The translations under genes and the position numbers were made by a program. From Prevotellaceae bacterium (GTDB lineage: Bacteria; Bacteroidota; Bacteroidia; Bacteroidales; UBA932): a stretch of 9,110 nucleotides of DNA. Positions 1 through 6,621 of this stretch are shown here, in pieces (the first letter of the stretch is position 1; every line of letters begins with the position of its first letter). The stretch spans positions 1 through 9,110 of the forward strand of contig JAIRLC010000188.1 in assembly GCA_031259645.1 (NCBI GenBank). Direction: 5' to 3'. The notes below the pieces were generated by a model. It was not told where the DNA came from, ran no database searches, and saw only the letters and a list, made by a program, of their open reading frames with translations.

Positions 1-482
1 CGAAAAAGTTATTCACGGACTTGAAGCTCTTTTCAGACAAGGAAATTGAAGCCCGCCATGAAATACAAAACGAGATATTCATTAAAAAGTTACAGATCGA
101 ATCGCGTGTATTGGGCGACCTGGCTATCAACCATATTATTCCCACCGCCATCCGGTATCAGAATTTACTGATTGAAAACTTGCGTGGCCTGAAAGAAATT
201 TATTCTGCAAAAGAATACAATACCCTTGCCAGCCCGCAAATCGACACCTTGCGCACCATTTCGTCATACATTATTGATATCCGCAACATGGTTGCCGGCA
301 TGGTGGAAGCCCGCAAGAAAGCCAACGCCGTTGATGACGTACACAAGCGCGCCAGAACTTATTCCAACACGATTATTCCTTTTATGCAGAACATACGCGA
401 TCGCATCGACCATCTCGAAATTATTGTGGATGACGAGTTGTGGCCCTTGCCCAAATACCGCGAGCTGCTTTTCCTGAGGTAA
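1..482 (+). CDS. glnN: Glutamine synthetase type III (GSIII), C-terminal part, 5' end outside window
   Basis: This is the tail of a glutamine synthetase of the GSIII class, which makes glutamine from glutamate, ammonia and ATP in the cytoplasm. The frame is open from base 3 with no stop, so the TTG at 21 is an internal Leu codon and not the start. About 159 codons are present out of the ~700-730 usual for GSIII. The visible part is the helical C-terminal region special to this class: the segment QIESRVLGDLAINHI, then the YQNLLIEN stretch, and the typical ending WPLPKYRELLF a few residues before the TAA. The catalytic beta-grasp and barrel domains lie upstream of the window, so active-site integrity cannot be judged. 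GSIII is the usual assimilatory enzyme in Bacteroidales. The assignment rests on remembered family sequence and is firm at family level. Confidence 0.87.
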   Translation, partial: KKLFTDLKLFSDKEIEARHEIQNEIFIKKLQIESRVLGDLAINHIIPTAIRYQNLLIENLRGLKEIYSAKEYNTLASPQIDTLRTISSYIIDIRNMVAGMVEARKKANAVDDVHKRARTYSNTIIPFMQNIRDRIDHLEIIVDDELWPLPKYRELLFLR

Positions 483-547
483 TTTATGCCATTTCGGAAA
501 ATTCACGTATATTTGTGGGCAGAATGAATGTGTGAATCGTTAGCCCA
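483..547 (+). promoter_or_regulatory. Possible Bacteroidetes-type promoter upstream of the PorE-like gene
   Basis: The 65-nt gap after glnN contains TATATTTG at 508-515, which fits the Bacteroides -7 element TAnnTTTG. A clear -33 TTTG is missing; the best candidate is TTTA at 483-486, 21 nt upstream. If used, transcription would begin near 522 and leave a leader of about 26 nt before the TTG start at 548. ATTCAC (501-506) and GTGAAT (532-537) could pair as a weak 6-bp stem across a 25-nt loop, but this is not a convincing terminator. The half-consensus makes this tentative. Confidence 0.35.
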
Positions 548-2557
548 TTGAAAAGGATACTCTTATACATCGGTTTGTCGGCTTTGCTTTTGTCCTCCTG
601 CAGCGTGAGGGCAAGGTTTAATAAAGCCAACCAAACTTTCGAGGAAGGCGGCTATTACAAGGCCGCCAAAAGTTACAAGGCGCTCTCTTCGAAAAGCAGC
701 CTGACGAAAAAACTCAACAGGGACGAAATTGACCTGTTGAATTTTCGTTTGGGCGAAAGTTATCGCGCCACCGGCAAATACAAAGAGGCGCAAACCGCTT
801 ACGAACGCATGTTCCGGCGGCACACGCCCGAACTGTATGAGGTGTATTTACGCTACGGGCAAGTGCTGTTGTGTAATAAAGATTATGACAGGGCGAGCGA
901 ACAACTCCTGCTTTATAAAAAGTATGAAACCGGCAGTCGTTTGGCCGATTCATTGTTAGCCGCTGTGGAGTGGGCTAAGAGCCATCCTCCGCAGTCGAAA
1001 TACAGTGTCAGCGCGGTGGCAAGTTTGAATACCCGCTATAATGATTATGCCCCGGCGTATGCTTCGGGCGACTATGAGGTGTTGTATTTTACCTCGTCAC
1101 GCAAAGCCAAAAGAAGCAAGGTGTATGACGTGACCGGCGAGCCTTCGAGCAATCTTTATGCAACAGTGTTTTCGCGCAGGGGTGCATGGGGTAAGCCTTT
1201 TCTGGTGGATGAAGAGATATTGAAAAGTAAGCGGGAGGATGGAGCTTGCACATTCAACAGCGACTATACCCTGTTGTATTTCACCCGTTGCGGAAAAATA
1301 AAACGCGAAAAAACGGGCTGTTCGATTTATACTGCACGCCGGAAAGACGACCAATGGGAAGAGCCGGTGAAACTGCCGATAGCCGACGACAGCATTACGG
1401 TGGCGCATCCCACGCTGGCCGCCGACGAATTGACCTTGTATTTCGCATCCGATTTGCCGGACGGTTATGGCGGCATGGACATTTGGAAGGTGACGCGCGG
1501 CAGCGAAACCGATACGTGGGGCGAGCCCATCAACTTGGGCCGGACTGTCAATACCGGAGGAAATGAAATGTTTCCTTTTGCACATGCCGGCGGCGCTTTG
1601 TATTTTGCTTCAAACGGCCATGTGGGCTTGGGCGGGCTTGACATATTTAAAGCCACTGCCAACGGCGCCGAGTGGGTTGTGGAAAACGCAGGCGAGCCCC
1701 TCAACTCTCCGGCCGACGATTTCGCCATTATTTTTGAACGGGACAACGACCGCGGGTTTTTCACGTCTAACCGTAAATCCTCCGAAAGGACAACAAGAAG
1801 CGATGATAACATTTATGCCTTTACGGGAGATGTGCAACGCAACGTGGAATTTTATTTTTCGGCGCTCGTGAAAAATGTAAAAACAAAAGCCACGCTTCCG
1901 GCTTCCGAAGTACGACTGGTAGGAAGCAACGGTTTTTCGTTACGCCGGAAAGCGGGAGACGACGGAAAGGTTGAATTTCGTGTCGATAAGGAAACGGATT
2001 ATTTGGCGGTGGCTTCGCACAAGGGCTACCTGAATGGGAAAACCCGTTTTTCGTCGCGCGGATGGGAAACGGATTACACACACCACGACACTATTTGGCT
2101 GACGCCGACCGACAAGCCGATTGAAATTCCCAACATCTTCTTTGAATTTGGAAAAGCCACGCTCACCGACAACTCCCGCGCGGCGCTCGATTCGTTAATC
2201 ACTATTATGAACGACAACCCCACACTCGTCATCGAACTGCGTGCACACACCGACAACCGCGGCAGCGACGAGACCAACTATGCCATGTCGCAACAACGCG
2301 CACAGGCGGTGGTGGATTACCTGATCAGGCACGCCATTGCCGAAGGGCGCATGGTCGCGGTGGGTTTGGGCGAGTCGCAACCCAAAGTAGTGGACGCTGC
2401 AATAGCCAAGCAATACTCTTTTCTGCGCATGGGCGTCAAGTTGGATGAGCGTTACATCAACAGTTTGAAAAACGAGGAGCAGCAGGAAATTTGTCACCGC
2501 TTAAACCGCCGCACCGAGTTTCAGGTGTTGGGCGATAATTATGTACCACAACCGTAG
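548..2557 (+). CDS. PorE-like OmpA-family outer-membrane lipoprotein (TPR, PD40 propeller, CRD, OmpA)
   Basis: 669 residues, close to PorE of Porphyromonas gingivalis, which links the type IX secretion machinery to peptidoglycan. The order of parts is the same. A lipoprotein signal has lipobox LSSC with Cys18. TPR-like helical repeats lie at ~22-150, including LGESYRATGKYKEAQTAYERM. PD40/WD40-type propeller blades lie at ~160-430, with recurring YFTSSR, YFASDLPDGYGGMDIW and YFASNGHVGLGGLDIF. A CRD-like beta domain spans ~433-520 and an OmpA C-terminal domain starts at ~N529. Asp569 and Arg584 are 15 residues apart in the TDNxGS...QQRAQAV motif, matching the diaminopimelate-binding pair of OmpA domains. 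After Cys18 there is no acidic surface-export signal, so the periplasmic face of the outer membrane is likely. The start is TTG: a stop lies in frame at 533, and the next Met is at residue ~88, past the signal. Paralogues with this architecture exist, so PorE itself is an inference. Confidence 0.8.
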   Translation: MKRILLYIGLSALLLSSCSVRARFNKANQTFEEGGYYKAAKSYKALSSKSSLTKKLNRDEIDLLNFRLGESYRATGKYKEAQTAYERMFRRHTPELYEVYLRYGQVLLCNKDYDRASEQLLLYKKYETGSRLADSLLAAVEWAKSHPPQSKYSVSAVASLNTRYNDYAPAYASGDYEVLYFTSSRKAKRSKVYDVTGEPSSNLYATVFSRRGAWGKPFLVDEEILKSKREDGACTFNSDYTLLYFTRCGKIKREKTGCSIYTARRKDDQWEEPVKLPIADDSITVAHPTLAADELTLYFASDLPDGYGGMDIWKVTRGSETDTWGEPINLGRTVNTGGNEMFPFAHAGGALYFASNGHVGLGGLDIFKATANGAEWVVENAGEPLNSPADDFAIIFERDNDRGFFTSNRKSSERTTRSDDNIYAFTGDVQRNVEFYFSALVKNVKTKATLPASEVRLVGSNGFSLRRKAGDDGKVEFRVDKETDYLAVASHKGYLNGKTRFSSRGWETDYTHHDTIWLTPTDKPIEIPNIFFEFGKATLTDNSRAALDSLITIMNDNPTLVIELRAHTDNRGSDETNYAMSQQRAQAVVDYLIRHAIAEGRMVAVGLGESQPKVVDAAIAKQYSFLRMGVKLDERYINSLKNEEQQEICHRLNRRTEFQVLGDNYVPQP

Positions 2558-2562
2558 ATTTT

Positions 2563-3726
2563 ATGCGAACACGTTATGACCGGCGCGGGGTATCTGCCTC
2601 GAAAGAAGACGTTCACCGGGCGATACAACACATCGACAAAGGCCTTTTCCCAAAGGCGTTTTGCAAAGTGATACCCGATATATTGACCGGCGACCCCGAT
2701 TATTGCCTCGTGATGCACGCCGACGGCGCCGGCACCAAGTCGGCGCTGGCATACGCCTACTGGAAGGCAACCGGCGACCTCAACGTGTGGCGAGGCATTG
2801 CGCAAGACGCTGTGGTGATGAACACCGACGACTTGTTGTGCGTGGGCATTACCGGTAACATGTTGTTGTCATCCACTATTGGGCGAAACAAAAACATCAT
2901 TCCGGGCGAAGTCGTTTCGGCCATTATTCAGGGTACGCAAGATTTTATTGACGACCTGCGGCAGTGGGACGTCCACCTGCACCTCACAGGCGGCGAAACA
3001 GCCGACGTGGGTGATTTGGTGCGTACGGTGATTGTGGATAGTACGGTAACCGCACGCGCCGCACGCGCCGACATCATCGACAACGCCAATATCCAGCCCG
3101 GCGACGTGATTGTGGGATTGGCGTCGTTTGGGCAAGCGGTTTATGAGAAAGAATACAACGGCGGCATGGGCAGCAACGGCCTCACCTCGGCGCGCCACGA
3201 TGTGTTTGCGCATGCGCTGGCCGACCTGTATCCCGAAACATACGACAGCGCCATCCCCGGAGAACTGGTGTATTCCGGCACGAAAACACTTACCGGCATT
3301 GACCCGCACACCGGCCTTACATACGGCAAACTGGTGTTGTCGCCCACGCGCACATACGCCCCGGTGGTGCGCGAAATGTTGCAGCACCACCGTCCGCAAA
3401 TTCATGGCATGGTACATTGCTCAGGCGGCGCGCAAACCAAAATACTGCATTTTGTTGAAAACCTGCATATTATTAAAGACAACCTGTTTCCCGTTCCGCC
3501 CTTGTTCGAGTTGATACAGCAGGAGTCGGGCGCCGGATGGAACGAAATGTACAAAGTGTTTAATATGGGACATCGCATGGAGTTGTACGTAGCGCCCGGC
3601 TGTGCCGAAAAGTTAATCGCCATCTCACAAAAATATGGTGTTGATGCTCAGGTGATAGGACGTGTAGAACCCGCTTTCCAAGCAAGTTTGACCATCAAGA
3701 GTGAAAAAGGCGAATTTCGATACTAA
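2563..3726 (+). CDS. purM: Phosphoribosylformylglycinamidine cyclo-ligase (AIR synthase, PurM), Bacteroidetes form
   Basis: PurM closes FGAM to aminoimidazole ribonucleotide using ATP, the fifth step of purine synthesis, in the cytoplasm. Landmarks run in family order: HADGAGTKSAL at 52-62 (glycine loop, compare TDGVGTK in E. coli), NTDDLLCVG from 87 (the N-x-D-D-L segment), LTGGETADVGD at 141-151 (compare VGGETAE), GGMGSNGLTSARHD from 200, LSPTRTYAPVV, and EMYKVFNMGHRMEL from 328 (compare EMYRTFNCG). The length of 387 exceeds the ~345 of E. coli PurM but matches the longer Bacteroidetes version, often annotated 'AIR synthase related'. ATG at 2563 lies 5 nt after the stop of the PorE-like gene, and the N-terminus RYDRRGVSASKEDVH is family-like, so this start is secure and co-transcription likely. 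In Bacteroides I recall this gene next to prfA and pyrF; neither follows here. Confidence 0.82.
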   Translation: MRTRYDRRGVSASKEDVHRAIQHIDKGLFPKAFCKVIPDILTGDPDYCLVMHADGAGTKSALAYAYWKATGDLNVWRGIAQDAVVMNTDDLLCVGITGNMLLSSTIGRNKNIIPGEVVSAIIQGTQDFIDDLRQWDVHLHLTGGETADVGDLVRTVIVDSTVTARAARADIIDNANIQPGDVIVGLASFGQAVYEKEYNGGMGSNGLTSARHDVFAHALADLYPETYDSAIPGELVYSGTKTLTGIDPHTGLTYGKLVLSPTRTYAPVVREMLQHHRPQIHGMVHCSGGAQTKILHFVENLHIIKDNLFPVPPLFELIQQESGAGWNEMYKVFNMGHRMELYVAPGCAEKLIAISQKYGVDAQVIGRVEPAFQASLTIKSEKGEFRY

Positions 3727-3744
3727 TAAATTGCAACTTGAAAA

Positions 3745-3776
3745 TTTGGAAATGTTGAAAATTGACTTTATCTTTG
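3745..3776 (+). promoter_or_regulatory. Consensus Bacteroidetes sigma-70 (SigABfr-type) promoter for the four-gene operon
   Basis: TTTG at 3745-3748 and TATCTTTG at 3769-3776 are separated by exactly 20 nt. Both match the Bacteroides consensus TTTG-N19/20-TAnnTTTG without mismatch. Transcription would start about 7 nt downstream, near 3783, giving a ~65-nt AT-rich leader to the ATG at 3848. CTTTGT (3772-3777), overlapping the -7 element, and ACAAAG (3791-3796) form a 6-bp inverted repeat with a 13-nt spacer that could be an operator or a weak leader hairpin. A direct repeat TTGAAAATT occurs at 3738-3746 and 3755-3763. No rho-independent terminator for purM is visible in the gap. Confidence 0.75.
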
Positions 3777-3847
3777 TATTAATGTATTAAACAAAGAATT
3801 AATAATCAATGTATTTTTTAATTTATAAACCTTTAAAAACTAAATTT

Positions 3848-5077
3848 ATGAAAAAGTCAATTTTCCTCTTAGCCGCTGTGTGTATGCTGGGCATTGTTGG
3901 TACAAGAGCCCAAACAACAGAAAGTTTTAAATATCGCCGCAGTTCCTTGGCGATGATTCTCATTGATGCCAATAATTTTGAAAACAAAGACATCGTGTTG
4001 AATTCATGGAACAATTATCCGTTCCCGGATAAGTATAACAAACATGATATTTCTACTCAAACCATCAAAATTGGCAGCGGAGATACGCTTGACACGAAAG
4101 AGGTCGCAAATCTTATACAAGGGAAAACAGATATTCAAGCGGAAATAGACAAAGCCATTAAAGAACAACAGATTGCCAAACAGTTGGTGGCTAAGTGGTT
4201 TAACCGTTCAGCCGATGGAAAATTTGATACAAAACTTGTTGAGGAACGCGGTTTTTATAATGCGAGCGAACTCGATGCGAATGTAGCGCAGGGGGATGTG
4301 AGAGGTGCCGGCGTTCTTGCCGATGCGGGAGAGGAGCTTATCAATAATACATTTGTAACGTTCACCCAATTTACATTTTTCAAAAATGAAATAGTTGCCG
4401 GTATAATTAGGGATGTGGCATTGATAGCAGCTAAAAATATCTCTAATGCGCTGGCAAGGATAGCTGCAGAAAAGGCCGCAGAAATACTTTACAATAAAAC
4501 GAAAGAAGGATATTCGCTATTTTCGAAAACATGGCTGTATAAACTGGCATGGAACGATTCTATTGCTACGGTGTTCTACAAAGAATTATGGGAAAACCCT
4601 GAAGCGTTTGACAATTCCGATATTTTTAAATTGGAACTGGTCGGCTCACAAAAAAACACAAGCGTAATTCTCTTCGCGGGTGATAAAACAAAAGAACAGA
4701 TTATTGATAAGGTGGAGGTACGCAACATTGACAATGTGTTTGCCGAATTACAAAAAGACCATGACGTGTTCAAACCAAAAGTGCCTGTGCTAACCGTTAG
4801 CCCACTTACGGCCAAAGTAGGTATGAAAGAAGGGTTAAAAGGCGGCGAAAAATTTGAAGTATTGGAAATAACGCAAGATCCTAATACCAAGCGAACCAAA
4901 TATGTTTCTGTCGGGAAAACCAGTGTGGATAAAAAGCTCGTGTGGGACAACCGCTATAATGCCGGCGAAGCGCCCGAAGTAGAGGTGAAAGACAAGGAAG
5001 GTAATCCTATTACGGCTACCACGTTCAAAGAGGTGAAAAAAGCACAGCCGGGTATGCTGCTAAAGCAAGTAAAATAG
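3848..5077 (+). CDS. Secreted protein of unknown function, first gene of the exported operon
   Basis: 409 residues. The Sec signal peptide MKKSIFLLAAVCMLGIVGTRA is probably cut before Gln22, so the mature protein is periplasmic or outer-membrane associated. An in-frame ATG at 3809 would add 13 residues ahead of the signal; 3848 is the better start because MKKS then opens the signal directly. In the middle is AKQLVAKWFNRSADGKFDTKLV, then LADAGEELINNTFV, then an Ala-rich, partly hydrophobic helix at ~181-215 that could pack in a bundle or touch a membrane. Next come YKLAWNDSIATVFYKELW and a beta-rich C-terminus where GMKEGLKGGEKFEV (325-338) recalls the G-x3-G-x3-G-x-x-feV pattern of small barrel domains such as the FlgT C-terminal domain. 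I recall similar unnamed proteins in Bacteroides but know no function. Its codons are AT-richer than those of purM. It leads an operon with the next three genes. Confidence 0.75.
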   Translation: MKKSIFLLAAVCMLGIVGTRAQTTESFKYRRSSLAMILIDANNFENKDIVLNSWNNYPFPDKYNKHDISTQTIKIGSGDTLDTKEVANLIQGKTDIQAEIDKAIKEQQIAKQLVAKWFNRSADGKFDTKLVEERGFYNASELDANVAQGDVRGAGVLADAGEELINNTFVTFTQFTFFKNEIVAGIIRDVALIAAKNISNALARIAAEKAAEILYNKTKEGYSLFSKTWLYKLAWNDSIATVFYKELWENPEAFDNSDIFKLELVGSQKNTSVILFAGDKTKEQIIDKVEVRNIDNVFAELQKDHDVFKPKVPVLTVSPLTAKVGMKEGLKGGEKFEVLEITQDPNTKRTKYVSVGKTSVDKKLVWDNRYNAGEAPEVEVKDKEGNPITATTFKEVKKAQPGMLLKQVK

Positions 5078-5124
5078 TCAATCCGTAAAAATAAAAAGCT
5101 AATATTAATTAAAACAGAAAATTC

Positions 5125-5643
5125 ATGAAAACAATAAGAACATGGTGTATGTTTATTGCCGTCGCGCTGACGATGGCGGCGTGTGGTTCCGCTAAGAAAG
5201 CAGCGAATGTGGACACACAACAGTGGAGATACGAACTTGACGCCGTCGGCGTTGGAACGCAGGGCACCTATCAAGTGAAGGTGTGGTCATATTCCAAAAA
5301 TCCCAATGTGGCTACTGAACAAGCCAAGAAAAATGCCGTTCATGGTATTATATTCAAGGGATTTACCAGCACACGTGGTGTTCCTTCGCAAAAACCTTTG
5401 GTAAGCGATTCCAGAATAGCCACCGAGAGAAAAGATTTCTTCGATGCTTTCTTTGCTGACGGAGGCGGATATATGAGATTCGTCAATCTCAGCAATAGCC
5501 ATGATGTAGCGATTGCCGCCGGCGACCGGATAAAAATAGGAAAGGAATATAAAGTCGGAATAATTGTTTCGGTCAATAAAGACGCCTTGAGGAAAGAATT
5601 GGAAAGTGCCGGTATCATTAATAAATTGGGAGATATTTTCTAA
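5125..5643 (+). CDS. Small lipoprotein, possibly LPP20/FlgT-N-like
   Basis: 172 residues. The signal ends in TMAAC, so Cys20 should be lipidated by Lgt and cleaved by LspA. Met at lipobox position -3 is less usual than Leu but tolerated. The residues after Cys20, GSAKKAANVD, lack the acidic export signal of surface lipoproteins, so the inner face of the outer membrane is likely. The mature part opens with a strand-rich stretch (YELDAVGVGTQGTYQVKVWSY), then a helix with spaced alanines and lysines (ATEQAKKNAVHGIIFKGF) and a closing strand-helix unit (YKVGIIVSVNKDALRKELES). This layout resembles LPP20 or FlgT N-terminal domains, where A-x-x-x-A helices pack on a small sheet. The family link is my structural inference, not a recognised match. 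The gene starts 47 nt after the previous one and ends 10 nt before the next, within one probable operon. Confidence 0.75.
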   Translation: MKTIRTWCMFIAVALTMAACGSAKKAANVDTQQWRYELDAVGVGTQGTYQVKVWSYSKNPNVATEQAKKNAVHGIIFKGFTSTRGVPSQKPLVSDSRIATERKDFFDAFFADGGGYMRFVNLSNSHDVAIAAGDRIKIGKEYKVGIIVSVNKDALRKELESAGIINKLGDIF

Positions 5644-5653
5644 ATAAGCAATT

Positions 5654-6601
5654 ATGAAAACAGTGAGAATTTTTATTGCAGTCTTGTTCTGTGGACTGAG
5701 TACAATTGTTTATTCACAGGCTAAAAAACCCACCATTATGGTTGTGCCGAGCGATGTGTGGTGCAATCAAAATGGTTATATGACCACGTATGATAACCAG
5801 GGAACGCAAGTTAAAGTGCCGAACTACAAGGAAGCCCTGCAAAGCGATGCCGATTTACTTTTGGTGATCAGCAAAATCAATGAACTGATGCAGGAACGGG
5901 GATTTCCGTTGAAAAACTTGGAGTCGTCGCTGAAAACACTGGAGAATCAAGCGGCAGAAGACGCCGTACTCACGAGCAAGAGTGGCGCGGAAGTGGCAGA
6001 AAGTCCGATTGACAAATTGAAACAAGTGGCTAAAGCCGATATCTGGATGCAATTGACATGGACAGTCAATAAAACGGGACCTAAGAAAACCGTTACTTTT
6101 ATCTTGCAAGGTTTGGATGCTTACACCGACAAACAGATTGCCGGCGCTTCGGGCGCGGGACAACCTTCTTTCTCGTCGGAAGTGCCGGTTTTGTTGGTGG
6201 AGGCGGTGCTGGCGCATATTGATAATTTCAATGCCCAGCTTCAATCGCATTTTGACGATATGGCCGCCAATGGCCGCGAAGTGGCGCTCCGTATCAGGGT
6301 GTGGGACTCTTTTGACGGCGATTTGGAATCGGAGTATGACGGAAGTGAATTGCGCGACATTATTGAAGACTGGGTAGCCAGCAATACGGTTAATCAGCGA
6401 TTCTCGACAACCGATGCTACCGAAAAAATCATGCTGTTTGAACAAGTTCGTATCCCTCTGTATAATGACAAAAACCGGGCGCTTGACACGCGCGGATGGG
6501 CCGTGGGACTGCAAAGAATGTTGAGGGATAAATTCCAGATTGAGGCTAAGTTGATGATGAAAGGCTTAGGGCAGGCGCAACTTGTACTGGGCGAAAAATA
6601 A
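5654..6601 (+). CDS. Secreted DUF6175-like protein, probable CsgG/LpoB/TolB-N-type fold
   Basis: 315 residues with a Sec signal (MKTVRIFIAVLFCGLSTIVYS, probable cut before Gln22) and no lipobox. The mature protein starts with KKPTIMVVPSDVWC, followed by helices rich in polar residues, including LVISKINELMQERGFPLKNL. Then come AKADIWMQLTW (from ~127), a strand after TGPKKT, and LQGLDAYTDKQIAG. A strand opening with a 'VVP' segment, a helix, 'ADI-hydrophobic' and a late strand naming a tunable feature is the layout of CsgG, LpoB and TolB-N domains, which act in the periplasm as channel parts or enzyme activators. I associate the sequence with the Bacteroidetes family DUF6175 from memory. The second half (WDSFDGDLESEYDG; RFSTTDATEKIMLFEQVRIPL) may be a second copy of a similar fold. 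No function is known to me. It lies 10 nt after the lipoprotein gene and 20 nt before the next. Confidence 0.78.
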   Translation: MKTVRIFIAVLFCGLSTIVYSQAKKPTIMVVPSDVWCNQNGYMTTYDNQGTQVKVPNYKEALQSDADLLLVISKINELMQERGFPLKNLESSLKTLENQAAEDAVLTSKSGAEVAESPIDKLKQVAKADIWMQLTWTVNKTGPKKTVTFILQGLDAYTDKQIAGASGAGQPSFSSEVPVLLVEAVLAHIDNFNAQLQSHFDDMAANGREVALRIRVWDSFDGDLESEYDGSELRDIIEDWVASNTVNQRFSTTDATEKIMLFEQVRIPLYNDKNRALDTRGWAVGLQRMLRDKFQIEAKLMMKGLGQAQLVLGEK

Positions 6602-6621
6602 CCTGTAAAATACAATGAAGT

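Noticed and set aside
21..23. TTG at 21 as the start of a small 153-residue gene
   Set aside because: The frame is open to the window edge and the protein matches the internal C-terminal part of GSIII, so this is a Leu codon of a truncated gene.
501..537. ATTCAC...GTGAAT inverted repeat after glnN as a terminator
   Set aside because: Six base pairs around a 25-nt loop with no T-run; too weak, and it overlaps the possible promoter.
1097..1585. 162-codon - strand frame opposite the PorE-like gene
   Set aside because: It mirrors the propeller blades of the real gene and has no independent support.
3052..3069. Tandem GCACGCGCC x2 inside purM
   Set aside because: It encodes Ala-Arg-Ala twice within a loop that varies between homologues; two 9-bp copies in a GC-rich gene are not enough to claim a functional repeat.
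2869..3417. 182-codon open frame on the - strand opposite purM
   Set aside because: purM motifs cover the same bases on the + strand; the antisense product is a compositionally biased shadow typical of GC-rich codons.
3809..3847. Upstream in-frame ATG at 3809 as the start of the first operon gene
   Set aside because: It would add MYFLIYKPLKTKF before a normal MKKS signal peptide; 3848 gives a standard Sec signal and a normal leader length.
5855..6514. 219-codon open frame on the - strand opposite the DUF6175-like gene
   Set aside because: Its product is rich in His, Arg, Phe and Gln with no domain or signal. The + strand frame has a signal peptide and tight operon spacing, so this is an antisense shadow.
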